From Frankia casuarinae (GTDB lineage: Bacteria > Actinomycetota > Actinomycetes > Frankiales > Frankiaceae): a DNA stretch of 64,000 nucleotides. The first letter of the stretch is position 1, and every line of letters starts with the position of its first letter. The notes below the pieces were generated by a model, which had not been told where the DNA came from, did no database searches, and worked only from the letters and a program-made list of their open reading frames with translations. This document shows positions 52,242-60,335 of the stretch, one piece after another. Location: positions 1,984,001 to 2,048,000 of the forward strand of contig NC_007777.1 in NCBI RefSeq assembly GCF_000013345.1, in the 5' to 3' direction. Position numbers and translations under genes: made by a program.

Positions 52242-53150
52242 ATGATGGGGGCCGCCGCCGCTGGGGTGGCCGAACGCGTCCTGTGCCTGCCCGTCGTCGG
52301 CTGGTTCCTCGGCTGCTCCAGCGGCGGCAGCCCCAGCCAGACCGCGCTCGACGACATCCCGCCCGACTACCTGAACCTCTACATGCAGGCCGCCGCGAGC
52401 TGCCCCGGCCTGTCCTGGACGACCCTGGCGGCCATCGGGAAAGAAGAATCTGATCATGGTCGCAGTCGGCTGCCGGGCGTGGTCAGCGGCGTCAACGAAG
52501 CCGGCGCCGGCGGGCCGATGCAGTTCCTCGCCACCACGTTCGCCGACGTCGTCGCCCACCACCAGCTACCGGCCGGCGGCGCGAACCCGCCGTCTCTCTA
52601 CAACCCCCAGGACGCCGTCTACGCCGCCGCGGCCTACCTCTGCGACAACCACGTCGCCACCGACCTGACCGGCGCGATCTTCGCCTACAACCACTCGGAC
52701 GCCTACGTCGCGCAGGTCGTCACCCAGGCCACCCAGTACAGCTCGACCAGCGGCTTCGGAGCCGACACCGCGCCGTCCGACGCCGGCTACGCCGCCGTCC
52801 TCTACGCCCAGGGCCAGATCGGCATCCCCTACCTCTGGGGTGGAGACGGCCCGGCCGAGGGCGGCTTCGACTGCTCCGGCCTGACCCGCGCCGCCTACCT
52901 GGCCGCCGGGATCGACCTGCCCCGCACCGCTCAGACCCAGTATGAGGCCGGCCCCGTGGTCCCGCCGGGAGAACCGCTCCAGATCGGCGACCTCGTCTAC
53001 TACGGCACCGCCACCAACATCCACCACGTCGCGATCTACATCGGAAACGGCCAGATGATCACCGCTCCAGGGCGGGGCAAAGTAGTGAAAATAGCCCCAT
53101 ACAGGTGGCAGGGGGACGACTATTTCGGGGCAACCAGGCCGGGCACGTAG
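52242..53150 (+). CDS. Cell-wall hydrolase with SLT and NlpC/P60 domains
   Basis: A 302-residue secreted enzyme that would open peptidoglycan for the conjugation channel. The lytic transglycosylase-like domain (about residues 45-150) has TTLAAIGKEESDHGRS with the catalytic glutamate and GAGGPMQFLATTFADV. The NlpC/P60 domain (about 180-302) has the catalytic Cys in GGFDCSGLTRAAYLAAG and the His in NIHHVAIYIGNGQM. The hydrophobic signal (KYLAGAVAAVVLLIVM) lies mostly before the ATG at 52242, in frame right after the stop of the previous gene but with no ATG, GTG or TTG in front of it, so the true start is unclear. Confidence 0.85.
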   Translation: MMGAAAAGVAERVLCLPVVGWFLGCSSGGSPSQTALDDIPPDYLNLYMQAAASCPGLSWTTLAAIGKEESDHGRSRLPGVVSGVNEAGAGGPMQFLATTFADVVAHHQLPAGGANPPSLYNPQDAVYAAAAYLCDNHVATDLTGAIFAYNHSDAYVAQVVTQATQYSSTSGFGADTAPSDAGYAAVLYAQGQIGIPYLWGGDGPAEGGFDCSGLTRAAYLAAGIDLPRTAQTQYEAGPVVPPGEPLQIGDLVYYGTATNIHHVAIYIGNGQMITAPGRGKVVKIAPYRWQGDDYFGATRPGT

Positions 53151-53201
53151 GGTGCGATTTATTCGCACGGGGTGCAACGTCGGGCTGGAGCATTCCAGCG
53201 C

Positions 53202-53227
53202 GCTCGCCCAGCGCTGTCCGGGCGAGC
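53202..53227 (+). terminator. Hairpin after the transfer operon
   Basis: GCTCGCCC (53202-53209) and GGGCGAGC (53220-53227) pair exactly around a 10-base loop, followed by ACGATAGCCTATTTCTC. A smaller hairpin GTGCGA-TTTAT-TCGCAC at 53152-53168 begins one base after the hydrolase stop. Together they probably end the secretion operon. Confidence 0.6.
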
Positions 53228-53437
53228 ACGATAGCCTATTTCTCGGATTCATTTTCCTCGCGGGCTCGTCACCGAGCTGCTGCCCAACCCGGAGCCCGCT
53301 CGCGGCGTCAGCAGGGCGATCCGGCCGTCCGGGTCGTGGCGCTGCCGTATCCCTGGGCATCGCCTGGCCGTGCCGCACGCGACCGGGCACGTCGGTCCCG
53401 TGACGTCACCGGGACAGGAGGATGCAAGGAGTGCGAA

Positions 53438-53584
53438 ATGGGCAAGTCGACGCCGATGGACCGCGAGGCAGCTGACCGGATCAGCGAGGCAGCGTTGCAG
53501 GACCCGTGCTCCGACACCGCGCAGAGTGGCTTCGACGTGCGGGCGCAGGAGGCGGCCGACCGCAACGAACAGGACGACGAGTAG
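53438..53584 (+). CDS. 48-residue acidic seed-maturation-like small protein
   Basis: ATG at 53438 with AGGAG 7 bases upstream. The product (MGKSTPMDREAADRISEAAL, then QSGFDVRAQEAADRNEQDDE) has the alternating Ala-Ala-Asp-Arg pattern of the SMP-like (seed maturation protein) motif found in small actinobacterial proteins. The GC-rich codon pattern and strong RBS support a real gene. No function is known to me. Confidence 0.65.
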   Translation: MGKSTPMDREAADRISEAALQDPCSDTAQSGFDVRAQEAADRNEQDDE

Positions 53585-53650
53585 GCCCGAAAGGGCTGCG
53601 CGTGGCGGCCGAACTGCTCAGCGATGAGCAGCCGCCAGCGGTTGCCCTGA

Positions 53651-53698
53651 TGGCCGTGGCTCACCGACGGGCATTCCGCCGGTGGGCCACGGCAACGG
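53651..53698. terminator. Imperfect 17-bp hairpin
   Basis: GCCGTGGCTCACCGACGG (from 53652) and CCGCCGGTGGGCCACGGC (to about 53697) pair with two G-T/C-A mismatches around GCATT. It lies between the small SMP-like gene and the convergent BldD-like gene, a suitable place for a terminator. Confidence 0.5.
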
Positions 53699-53865
53699 GA
53701 TCACGGGTAGTAGACGGGTGAGCCTGCGGCCGGGCCCGACCCTTGCCCAAGGATCTCCGTCGGGGGAAGCGCCATGGAGGTTGTCCGTGTCTGCGCGCCC
53801 CTCCCGCCGTGCATGGCGGGGGCACGGCAGCGGACGCGCTGCCGGCTGGATCACGGTGCCCAGGT

Positions 53866-54381
53866 TCAGACGGTGTCGGAGAGGTCCGGGGTGGCGCTCG
53901 TCGGGTCGAGCACCTTCCACTGCTGGAGCCTGTCGAGCAGCTGGCTGCGGTCGAGGGTGTAGAGGGTCGCGAGGGTGCGCAGGTCCCCTTCGCGGATCGA
54001 GAGGACCCGGCCGGCGTAGTCGCCGCGTTCTCGCTGGATCTCGGCGACCCAGCGGCGCAGCGGGCTGGCGTCGTCGTCGGGCACGCCGGCCAGGGCGGGC
54101 AGGTTGAGCACGACGCGCGCCGCCCGCGGCGGGAGGGGGTCAGGCCGTCCGCCGGGCAGCAGCTCGTGGGCGGGGACGCCGTAGAAGTCGGCGAGCGCCG
54201 CGAGCCCCTCCACGCTGATCATCCGGTCGCCGCGCTCGTAGGAGCCGACCGCCGCGGTCTTCCATCGGCCACGGGACAGGGTCTCCACCTGCTGGAGAGA
54301 ACGGCCCTGCTGGGTGCGGATGGTGCGCAGTCGGGCGCCTACCTCGCGGGCGTAGGCGCGGTTCTCACTCGTCGTGGGCAT
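53866..54381 (-). CDS. Element-borne BldD-like regulator with intact c-di-GMP signature
   Basis: A 171-residue protein closer to Streptomyces BldD than the chromosomal copy in this window. The XRE-type helix-turn-helix covers residues 10-70 (VGARLRTIRTQQGRSLQQVE, then GRWKTAAVGSYERGDRMISV). The C-terminal domain has R119-G-D121, eight residues (YAGRVLSI), then R130-E-G-D133, an exact RXD-X8-RXXD c-di-GMP signature. The ATG at 54381 has AGGAGGG upstream, and the frame above it is not coding. It could let the element sense the host's developmental second messenger, or interfere with host BldD. Confidence 0.87.
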   Translation of the reverse strand: MPTTSENRAYAREVGARLRTIRTQQGRSLQQVETLSRGRWKTAAVGSYERGDRMISVEGLAALADFYGVPAHELLPGGRPDPLPPRAARVVLNLPALAGVPDDDASPLRRWVAEIQRERGDYAGRVLSIREGDLRTLATLYTLDRSQLLDRLQQWKVLDPTSATPDLSDTV

Positions 54382-54723
54382 GGTTTCCCTCCTGCGGATG
54401 GGTGGGGATGGAGCGACGGCGCCGGAAGGGCCGGGGGGACCCCGAGTCCGTGTGCCAAGGCCGGATTGCGGCGCTCGGGCTGCGGCCAAGAACCGGCGGC
54501 AGGTTCGAGGCAGGCTGCGTGCGTCCGAGCACCGCACGTGCCTGTGATCAGTCCGCCGGTCGGGCCGTGCGGCGCCGACCGCGCGGGGGACGGCTGCCGG
54601 CTACGCGCGAGGCCAGACGGGTGCGGCGGCGCGGAGTCCCGGCGTCCCAGCGGACGGTCCTCGCGGAGGGCGCAAGTGATGGTTCGAGGTAGCCGCGCGA
54701 GCGGACCGGCGCGGAATGCAGTC
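54382..54723. other. Intergenic region upstream of the element BldD-like gene
   Basis: 342 bases between two leftward genes. No gene was recognised and no match to the BldD box consensus was seen here. The promoter of the BldD-like gene should lie within the first 100 bases. Confidence 0.5.
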
Positions 54724-55674
54724 CTACGGCCAGCTGGCCACGTCGCGGGTGGTATGGGTGCCCACCGTGTCCAGGCTGCCCACGATGCTCGCGCACGTGG
54801 ACGCGCTCTCGTCGAAGGGGAGATCGTCGTAGGGGTATCGGGGTGCGGCGGTCGGGTCAATGCCATGGTCGGCGGCGCGGGTGGCGCGGGCGACGGTGAA
54901 AACGCTGCCGTCGGGATAGTGGTGCTGGTAGGCGTCACAGTCGATCGGCCGGATGGCGGTGGCGCGCAGTCCGGTGAACGTCGCGTGGTAGCCACACAGC
55001 CAGCGGGTAGCGGCGTGACGGCTGCCAGCGCGGCGTAGAACACGGACGCCGTCGAGGACAAGCCATCCTGCGTGGGGCCAGCCATGCACGACGCGGTGTT
55101 CGATAATCCAGCGGCGCGCCTGATGGCGGGTACGGAACCGCCGGGGGACGTGGTTCTCGGTGTCGTCGAGGTCAGCGAGGAAGCCGTCGTCCCGGGTGCG
55201 GATCGTGCCGGCGGGCCGCCAGCGACCTGTCGGGGTGGCGAGGAGAACCCGCCACACCTCGCGGTCGGCCGAGCCCCGACGCCGGCTGTCTCGGCGCAGG
55301 CGCGCGGTCGCAAGCGCGACGGCGTGGGCATGGCACCAGGCGTCGAAGTGGGCCTGTGGGACAGTGCCCGCGGCGCCGATCGTGCGCCCGGCGGGGTCGG
55401 TGGCGGTGACCAGGCCGGGACCTGTCGATACGGCGGTCAGGCCGTAGCCCGGCGGGGCCCGGTCGAGCGGGTGCAGGGCCGCCACGCTTGCACAGCGCTC
55501 ACACACGGCTGCGGCGGGGCCAGTCCGGTCCGGGGACAGCGTCCGCTCGCCGAACCTGCGAACGCAGAGGGTTACCTCCGCATCGGGGAGCGTGCAATGG
55601 ACGAGCCGGGTACGCGAAGAGACTCGAAGCGTCGTGTACCCATCTGGTAGCGGAAAGTCGTCAGATGCTGGCAT
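54724..55674 (-). CDS. Hypothetical protein, 316 residues
   Basis: An intact frame with GGAG 6 bases before the ATG; the RBS lies in the palindrome GGAGATCTCC (55675-55684). The first third has two pairs of cysteines (VHCTLPDAEVTLCVRR and AAVCERCASVAAL), perhaps a metal-binding site. The rest contains GRWRPAGTIRTRDDGFLADL and RTRHQARRWIIEHRVVHGWP and looks like a soluble alpha/beta protein. No family was recognised. It belongs to the leftward accessory block of the element. Confidence 0.6.
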   Translation of the reverse strand: MPASDDFPLPDGYTTLRVSSRTRLVHCTLPDAEVTLCVRRFGERTLSPDRTGPAAAVCERCASVAALHPLDRAPPGYGLTAVSTGPGLVTATDPAGRTIGAAGTVPQAHFDAWCHAHAVALATARLRRDSRRRGSADREVWRVLLATPTGRWRPAGTIRTRDDGFLADLDDTENHVPRRFRTRHQARRWIIEHRVVHGWPHAGWLVLDGVRVLRRAGSRHAATRWLCGYHATFTGLRATAIRPIDCDAYQHHYPDGSVFTVARATRAADHGIDPTAAPRYPYDDLPFDESASTCASIVGSLDTVGTHTTRDVASWP

Positions 55675-56072
55675 GGAGATCTCCGAGAGTTAGCGCAGGT
55701 GGCGGACGCCGGCCCCCGCGATGCGTCGCCGTGCGAGCGCGACCCGGTGCCCGGCGCACAACGAGGACCGGGAGGCGGTGTCGCCGACATCGGCGCCCAC
55801 CCTGCGGGCGGTCGGCGGCATGCGGACCGGGAAGATGGGCAGCGGCTCAGAGACAGCGGCAGAGGACGCCCGCTCGCACACGCTGGGACGTGGGCTCCCA
55901 GCGCGCCTGGCTGGCGGGCGGGGCACAGCCGCTCGCCGGCTCGCGTCGTCCGGGAGCGCGCTGGCCGCTCAGCGAACGCGCGGAGGGCGAGCCGGCCGAG
56001 GCCGGCGGCCCGGGAACGCCCGGTGGGCGGCCCCGGGACAAGGCCAGGCGGGCGCTGGCCTACTCAGCTGGC
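55675..56072. other. 398-bp region without a confident gene
   Basis: A minus-strand frame (55926-55690) ends GDTASRSSLCAGHRVALARR and could be the tail of a short protein, but no start with an RBS is found. The rest is very GC-rich and shows no recognisable gene. Confidence 0.4.
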
Positions 56073-56555
56073 CTACTCGTCGTCGGTGAGAAGGCGGAGC
56101 AGACGGACGCCGGGGAAGCCGTCGGTGGACAGGGCCCGCAGGTGAAACGTGGTGGGCTCGTCGAAGACGGGCTGGCCGCCTGGCCGGCGGGTGTAGGGGG
56201 CCCAGCCGTAGTCGACGCCGTCGTCGGCGTCGTAGGCCGTCCAGACCACGCTCTCCTGCTCGCCGTCACGCAGGGGCCGGACGGAGAACGCGTGGGCTTC
56301 GAGGCTGCCAGGGACCGTCTCGATGATCTGCGGGACGGCGAAGGTGAACCGGCGGGCGTGCAGGGTGCGGGCGAGCTCGGCCGCACGGGTCTCGAAGCCG
56401 GTCCGAGCGGTCTCACTCTGGACGTAGTCATAGTCGGACAGGATCTGGCGGCGGTCCCCGTCGAGGATGACGATCGCCGGATAGTCGGTCATCCGGATGG
56501 ACTGCTGGACGCGGTCCACGACGTCGGTCACCAGGCTCCAGGTGGCGTCGTTCAT
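56073..56555 (-). CDS. Hypothetical protein, paralogue of the protein at 57129-57665
   Basis: A 160-residue protein starting at the ATG at 56555 (GGAGG 5 bases upstream). It has DYPAIVILDGDRRQILSDYD, AARFTFAVPQI-type core (RRFTFAVPQIIETVP), an acidic stretch and PYTRRPGGQPVFDEPTTFHL, ending VRLLRLLTDDE. The same order of motifs occurs in the protein 0.6 kb away (DQPAIAVLEGE, LILAVPQIS, PFRRKRDGTPVFDAFDG, LLRELLDEN). No outside family was recognised. The pair flanks a NYN-domain gene. Confidence 0.65.
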   Translation of the reverse strand: MNDATWSLVTDVVDRVQQSIRMTDYPAIVILDGDRRQILSDYDYVQSETARTGFETRAAELARTLHARRFTFAVPQIIETVPGSLEAHAFSVRPLRDGEQESVVWTAYDADDGVDYGWAPYTRRPGGQPVFDEPTTFHLRALSTDGFPGVRLLRLLTDDE

Positions 56556-56688
56556 CGCGGCCTCCAGCAGGGTCCGGGGAATTTCCGTTCCAGATTCCTT
56601 GGCGGTGGAACGGCGGTTGAGGTGTAGCCGGCGCGCGGGCTTGTCCACCGTATGCGGCCATGCACGTCCCGTGCCGCCGGCCGCTGGC

Positions 56689-56694
56689 TATGGT
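56689..56694 (+). promoter_or_regulatory. Candidate -10 box of the NYN-domain gene
   Basis: TATGGT (TANNNT type) ends 9 bases before the GTG at 56704, and there is no Shine-Dalgarno, again compatible with a leaderless or near-leaderless mRNA. Confidence 0.35.
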
Positions 56695-56703
56695 CCTGGG
56701 TTT

Positions 56704-57102
56704 GTGGTGCAGGTCCTGGCGGACGCGGACAATCTCGCGGCCCGGTGGATGACGGTGACGATGCGGATCGTCGGCGGCTACGGGTGCGCGGTGACGGCCG
56801 CGGGCGCGGCCGGGAGGTTGGCGGCGGTGCGCTGGCCGGCGCAGTGCCGGCTGGTGGCTGCCGAGGGCTGGCAGCGCGCGGACCTCGCGCTCGCGGGTGC
56901 CTACCGCAGCGACGAGGCGCCGTTGCTGCTGGTAACAGGCGACGGCGACTTCGCGTACCTCGCGAGCCGGCATCCCGGCCCGGTCGCGGTCGCCGGGGTG
57001 CTCGTCGCCCGCGCGCTACGGGACACCGCGACCGTGATCGACCTGGCCCGGGACGGCGCCGCCCCGCTGGTGCGCTGGTTGAACCACGTCAGCCCGCGCT
57101 GA
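56704..57102 (+). CDS. NYN/PIN-like domain protein
   Basis: A 132-residue protein with the layout of NYN-domain (LabA-like) nucleases: VQVLADADNLAARW at the N-terminus with acidic residues D7/D9 and N10, RADLALAGAYRSDEAPLLLV in the middle, and TGDGDFAYLASRHPGPVAV with the last acidic pair (about residues 79-97). It is the only rightward gene in this block and is placed between two leftward paralogues of unknown function. NYN proteins often act on RNA or DNA; the target is unknown. Confidence 0.72.
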   Translation: MVQVLADADNLAARWMTVTMRIVGGYGCAVTAAGAAGRLAAVRWPAQCRLVAAEGWQRADLALAGAYRSDEAPLLLVTGDGDFAYLASRHPGPVAVAGVLVARALRDTATVIDLARDGAAPLVRWLNHVSPR

Positions 57103-57128
57103 ACCGGCCACGTGCCTGGCGGGGCAGG

Positions 57129-57665
57129 TCAGGGGCGGGCGCGTCGCCGTTGCAGGTTCTCGTCGAGCAGTTCCCGCAGCAGGACCAGGCCGGGCCCGCC
57201 CCCGGGGTTCAGCGGGATCGAGAAGATGTAGTCCGAGCCGTCGAACGCGTCGAACACGGGTGTGCCGTCGCGCTTGCGCCGGAAGGGCACCATTCCAGAC
57301 TCGTGGCCCTCCTCCTCGTCCCAGAGCACCCAGAGGATGACGTGCATCTCGCCGTCGTCCTCCAGCACCGGCCCGCCGGTGTAGGGGGACCGCAGCCGGA
57401 CCTCATCGTCGCCGTCGATCACGACGGGCCTGCTGATCTGCGGGACCGCCAGGATGAGCCGTTCGAGGTCGATGCGGTTCGCCTCGGCGGCGACCTGCCG
57501 CTCGAACGCTTCCGCGCGAGCGGGGTCACGCAGGTAGGCCGAGTTACTCAGCGTGCGCGAGGGCTCTCCTTCCAGGACCGCGATCGCGGGCTGGTCTCCT
57601 TTCGCCAGGGCGTCCTGGACCTGCTTGACGGTCATATCGACAAGAACATGGGACTCGAAGTTCAT
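57129..57665 (-). CDS. Hypothetical protein, paralogue of the protein at 56073-56555
   Basis: A 178-residue soluble protein. DQPAIAVLEGEPSRTLSNSA, then a helical region with R/E-rich sequence, LERLILAVPQISRPVV, an acidic segment DDGEMHVILWVLWDEEEGHE, and MVPFRRKRDGTPVFDAFDGS. GAGGA lies 8-9 bases before the ATG. The similarity to the 160-residue protein on the other side of the NYN gene indicates duplication within the element. Function unknown. Confidence 0.65.
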   Translation of the reverse strand: MNFESHVLVDMTVKQVQDALAKGDQPAIAVLEGEPSRTLSNSAYLRDPARAEAFERQVAAEANRIDLERLILAVPQISRPVVIDGDDEVRLRSPYTGGPVLEDDGEMHVILWVLWDEEEGHESGMVPFRRKRDGTPVFDAFDGSDYIFSIPLNPGGGPGLVLLRELLDENLQRRRARP

Positions 57666-57931
57666 CAGCGGTGTCCTCTATGGGGCGCGGGGTCGCAGCG
57701 GCGGGCCGGTCCGGGACGGCCGCGCAGGACGTACGGGACGGCCGTCCCCACCTAGTCTGATCGCGCCACGACGTGGGCACCACGCAGCATGCAGCGCGTG
57801 CCCTCTGCGACCCCGCCACCCTGCTGCCGCGGGGTTGCGGTGACCGTCCCTGCCGGCCAACTCGACGACGAGGTGCCCCTCGGTCGGGTCTCGGCTCGGC
57901 GCCGGAACGCCTCACTGGGGAGAGGTAGGGG

Positions 57932-58258
57932 CTACCGCTGGCGAGGCAGTCGCGCGCGTCGTGCACGGCGGAAGCCTCTGCTGTGCCGCAGGAACGGCGG
58001 TCGGCGTCGCCGGTTGACGGAGGGCGTAGCGTCGTTCAGGACGAGGTCCGCAGGGTTGATACGTCCGACGATCTCCCGGCTGGGCCAGTGGATCAACAAG
58101 CCGCAGTCCACACAGCAATAGCGCCCACGCCACCGGGCCGCGCCCGGGGCGACTTCCCGGCGCCGACGGACCGGGACGAACCCGCTGGACGCCGGGGTGT
58201 TCCCGCATCGGCACAGCCAATCGTCATCCCCGCCGTCGCACGCGATGTATTCACGCAT
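57932..58258 (-). CDS. Small cysteine-rich protein, putative zinc ribbon
   Basis: A 108-residue protein: MREYIACDGGDDDWLCRCGN and GRYCCVDCGLLIHWPSREIV provide two groups of paired cysteines, as in zinc ribbons. After residue 75 the tail is very basic (NRRRRPPFLRHSRGFRRARR), which suggests nucleic-acid binding. AGAGGA lies 7 bases before the ATG. No specific family was recognised. Confidence 0.65.
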   Translation of the reverse strand: MREYIACDGGDDDWLCRCGNTPASSGFVPVRRRREVAPGAARWRGRYCCVDCGLLIHWPSREIVGRINPADLVLNDATPSVNRRRRPPFLRHSRGFRRARRARLPRQR

Positions 58259-58417
58259 GCCAGTCCTCTTTTCTCGCGAAGGTGGGTTGGGAAAGGAGCA
58301 GGTTCGGACCGGCAGGCGAAGAAACGGTTCTCCTACCGGCGAGAAGTACCGGCGGCTGAGGCGATGCCCGCAGCCAGCCCGGCGGGCCTGCGACGGAGTC
58401 CGGGCACCGGGCGCGGT

Positions 58418-59149
58418 TCAGCGGTCCCAGGGGTCGCGGCGCAGGTGGTCGCGGCGGGTGGCCCTGGCCTGGATGACGACGTCGGTCCAGGTGGCTCCGG
58501 CGGCCTCGGCCTGCTCGGCGGTGGTGAGGACCGCGCTGGCGCGTGGGGACAGCGTCCAGCCGAGGTGGCCGAACAGGGCGAGAGCGCTGCTGTCCCCGAG
58601 GGCGGAGGCGTGGACGGCGTCGAGGCGCAGGCAGGCGGCCAGGTGGCCGAGCAGCCCGGTCGGGTAGCCGCGGTGGAACAGCGGGACCGCCCGGATCGGG
58701 CTGGTCATCTCGGTGGCGTGGCGGGCGGCGATGTGGGAGAGCACGGCCATTACGGCCACGTCGCCGATGCGGGTGTCTTCCGGTTCGTCGTCCACGTCGG
58801 TGCGCTGGATCGTGGTGTCGACGGCGTGGCCCCAGGTCCAGCCCTGCATGGTGAGCTGCTCAGCCTCGTTGGCGAGGGCGGCGGCTTTGGCGGTCAGCGG
58901 GTAGCCAAGCGCGCCGAGGAGGCTGGCGGCGGGTTCGAGGTTGAGCAGGCTGGCCGGGTCGAGGTGGCCGTCCAGTCCGAACAGGACGTGGGCGAGCAGT
59001 CGGCGCGGCCAGCCGTCCCGGTCGAAGTACGGGTGGTAGGACAGTCCGGAGAAGCGGAGGGTGACGGTGTCCTCGCCGTTGACGGTCAGGACGTGGCGGA
59101 GCCGGCCGAGGAGTTCGGCGAAGCCGATCAGATGCGGAGTCGACGGCAT
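58418..59149 (-). CDS. Hypothetical protein, 243 residues
   Basis: An intact, mostly helical soluble protein (LIGFAELLGRLRHVLTVNGE; FSGLSYHPYFDRDGWPRRLL; TMQGWTWGHAVDTTIQRTDV; GHLGWTLSPRASAVLTTAEQ). AGGAG precedes the ATG at 59149. Two segments of similar character (LGYPLTAKAAALANEAEQLT and LGWTLSPRASAVLTTAEQAE) suggest an internal repeat of a helical unit. No family was recognised. Confidence 0.6.
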   Translation of the reverse strand: MPSTPHLIGFAELLGRLRHVLTVNGEDTVTLRFSGLSYHPYFDRDGWPRRLLAHVLFGLDGHLDPASLLNLEPAASLLGALGYPLTAKAAALANEAEQLTMQGWTWGHAVDTTIQRTDVDDEPEDTRIGDVAVMAVLSHIAARHATEMTSPIRAVPLFHRGYPTGLLGHLAACLRLDAVHASALGDSSALALFGHLGWTLSPRASAVLTTAEQAEAAGATWTDVVIQARATRRDHLRRDPWDR

Positions 59150-59544
59150 GGTGGGGCGCTCCTAAGGAGGGCGCAGCACGGCGGACAGGCGGACGTGCGC
59201 GAGCGTGGGGGCCGGGGCGCGGGCGGTCGCGCGGGCCCTCGGGGACCAGGGCTGCAACGCGGGTCGGCCCGCCGGGCGAGGTGCGCGGCGGGCCGAGAGG
59301 CGTTGCACCGGCCGTCGCGGGCCGGTCGTGTGGGGCGGGCCGTCAGGTGCGGCAGGTCGGAGGCGGCGTACTCGGTTCGGTGCAGGATTCACCGATGCCG
59401 ACAACGACATGCAGCCGATTCCGGGGAACGGGGTGGCCGTTCACCCTCCCGGTTCGCCTGAGGGATGGCGGGAGGGCCGATGATGAGCAGCCCGATGGGT
59501 ACGCCGTGGACGGTGGCACGCCCGCGGCGGGCTGCGGGCTGTGG
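59150..59544. other. 395-bp region without a confident gene
   Basis: Very GC-rich; open frames on both strands show no recognisable features. A long imperfect inverted repeat of GGGCCGGT/CCGGCCCG-type sequence occupies about 59210-59335. The promoter for the gene at 59149 should lie at its left end. Confidence 0.4.
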
Positions 59545-60069
59545 TCACCAGGTTGACGGGCCGATGACCATCTCGTCGAGGCGAAGCCTCCGGATCTCGT
59601 GGGGGCCGACGAAACGGCGATGACGGCCGGGGCCGATGTCGACGCAGATTCCGTCGCGGTAAGCCTCGTCCTCGGTGCGCACGCCGAGGACCGCCCAGAC
59701 CGGGAACGGCCACGTCTCAGGTTCGTGTTGGGGGTCTCCCGCGGTCAGGGCGACCACATCCCCGGGCTTGTAGGCGCGATGGCTGTGTCGCCTCGCCGCC
59801 GTCGGGCAGTACAGCCGGCCGCAGGACGGCGTGGCGGGCGGGCGGGCCGCGCGCCGATATTCACCGACCTCTTCCCAAACGGTCGGGTGATGGGCCAGAA
59901 GGAGCCGTCGCAAATCATCTTCGATCATGTGTGGGGCCTTCAGGCCGGAGACGTTCTCCATCCGGCCCGCGAGCACCGTGACCGCGGGAAGCATCTCGTC
60001 GTGGACCCGCCACAGCACCGTCGACGGATCACTCGGGCAACGCCCGAAGGTCGCATAGTGAATACCCAT
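59545..60069 (-). CDS. Hypothetical protein, 174 residues
   Basis: Starts at the ATG at 60069 (AGAGAGGG upstream): MGIHYATFGRCPSDPSTVLW and RVHDEMLPAVTVLAGRMENV, a helical region, then YKPGDVVALTAGDPQHEPET and WPFPVWAVLGVRTEDEAYRD, which look like a small beta-barrel domain. Soluble. No family was recognised; part of the element accessory block. Confidence 0.6.
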   Translation of the reverse strand: MGIHYATFGRCPSDPSTVLWRVHDEMLPAVTVLAGRMENVSGLKAPHMIEDDLRRLLLAHHPTVWEEVGEYRRAARPPATPSCGRLYCPTAARRHSHRAYKPGDVVALTAGDPQHEPETWPFPVWAVLGVRTEDEAYRDGICVDIGPGRHRRFVGPHEIRRLRLDEMVIGPSTW

Positions 60070-60335
60070 CAGGGCCCTCTCTTTCCAGGAAACCAAAGCA
60101 GAATGGCTGGCAAGGCGATGAGCGGTACGGTTATCCGGTGAGGGCGGCGCCACGGGCGCCTCCTTTGCGGAACGGTCCTCAGCCAGCCGGTTTCCGTCTT
60201 CACCGACGCGGCCTGTCCATGCGGGATGCTGGGCGCCGTCCAGCACGCGCCGGAGAGCGGGCGACTAGCTGCATGCGCCTTCTCGGCGCCCCACCACGCT
60301 GTCCTGCACGACCCGTCGGGCCGAGCGACGGGGCA

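Noticed and set aside
55690-55926. A 78-codon leftward frame in the accessory block.
   Set aside because: Its C-terminal part looks protein-like, but no start with an RBS is present and nothing was recognised; left as an unassigned region.
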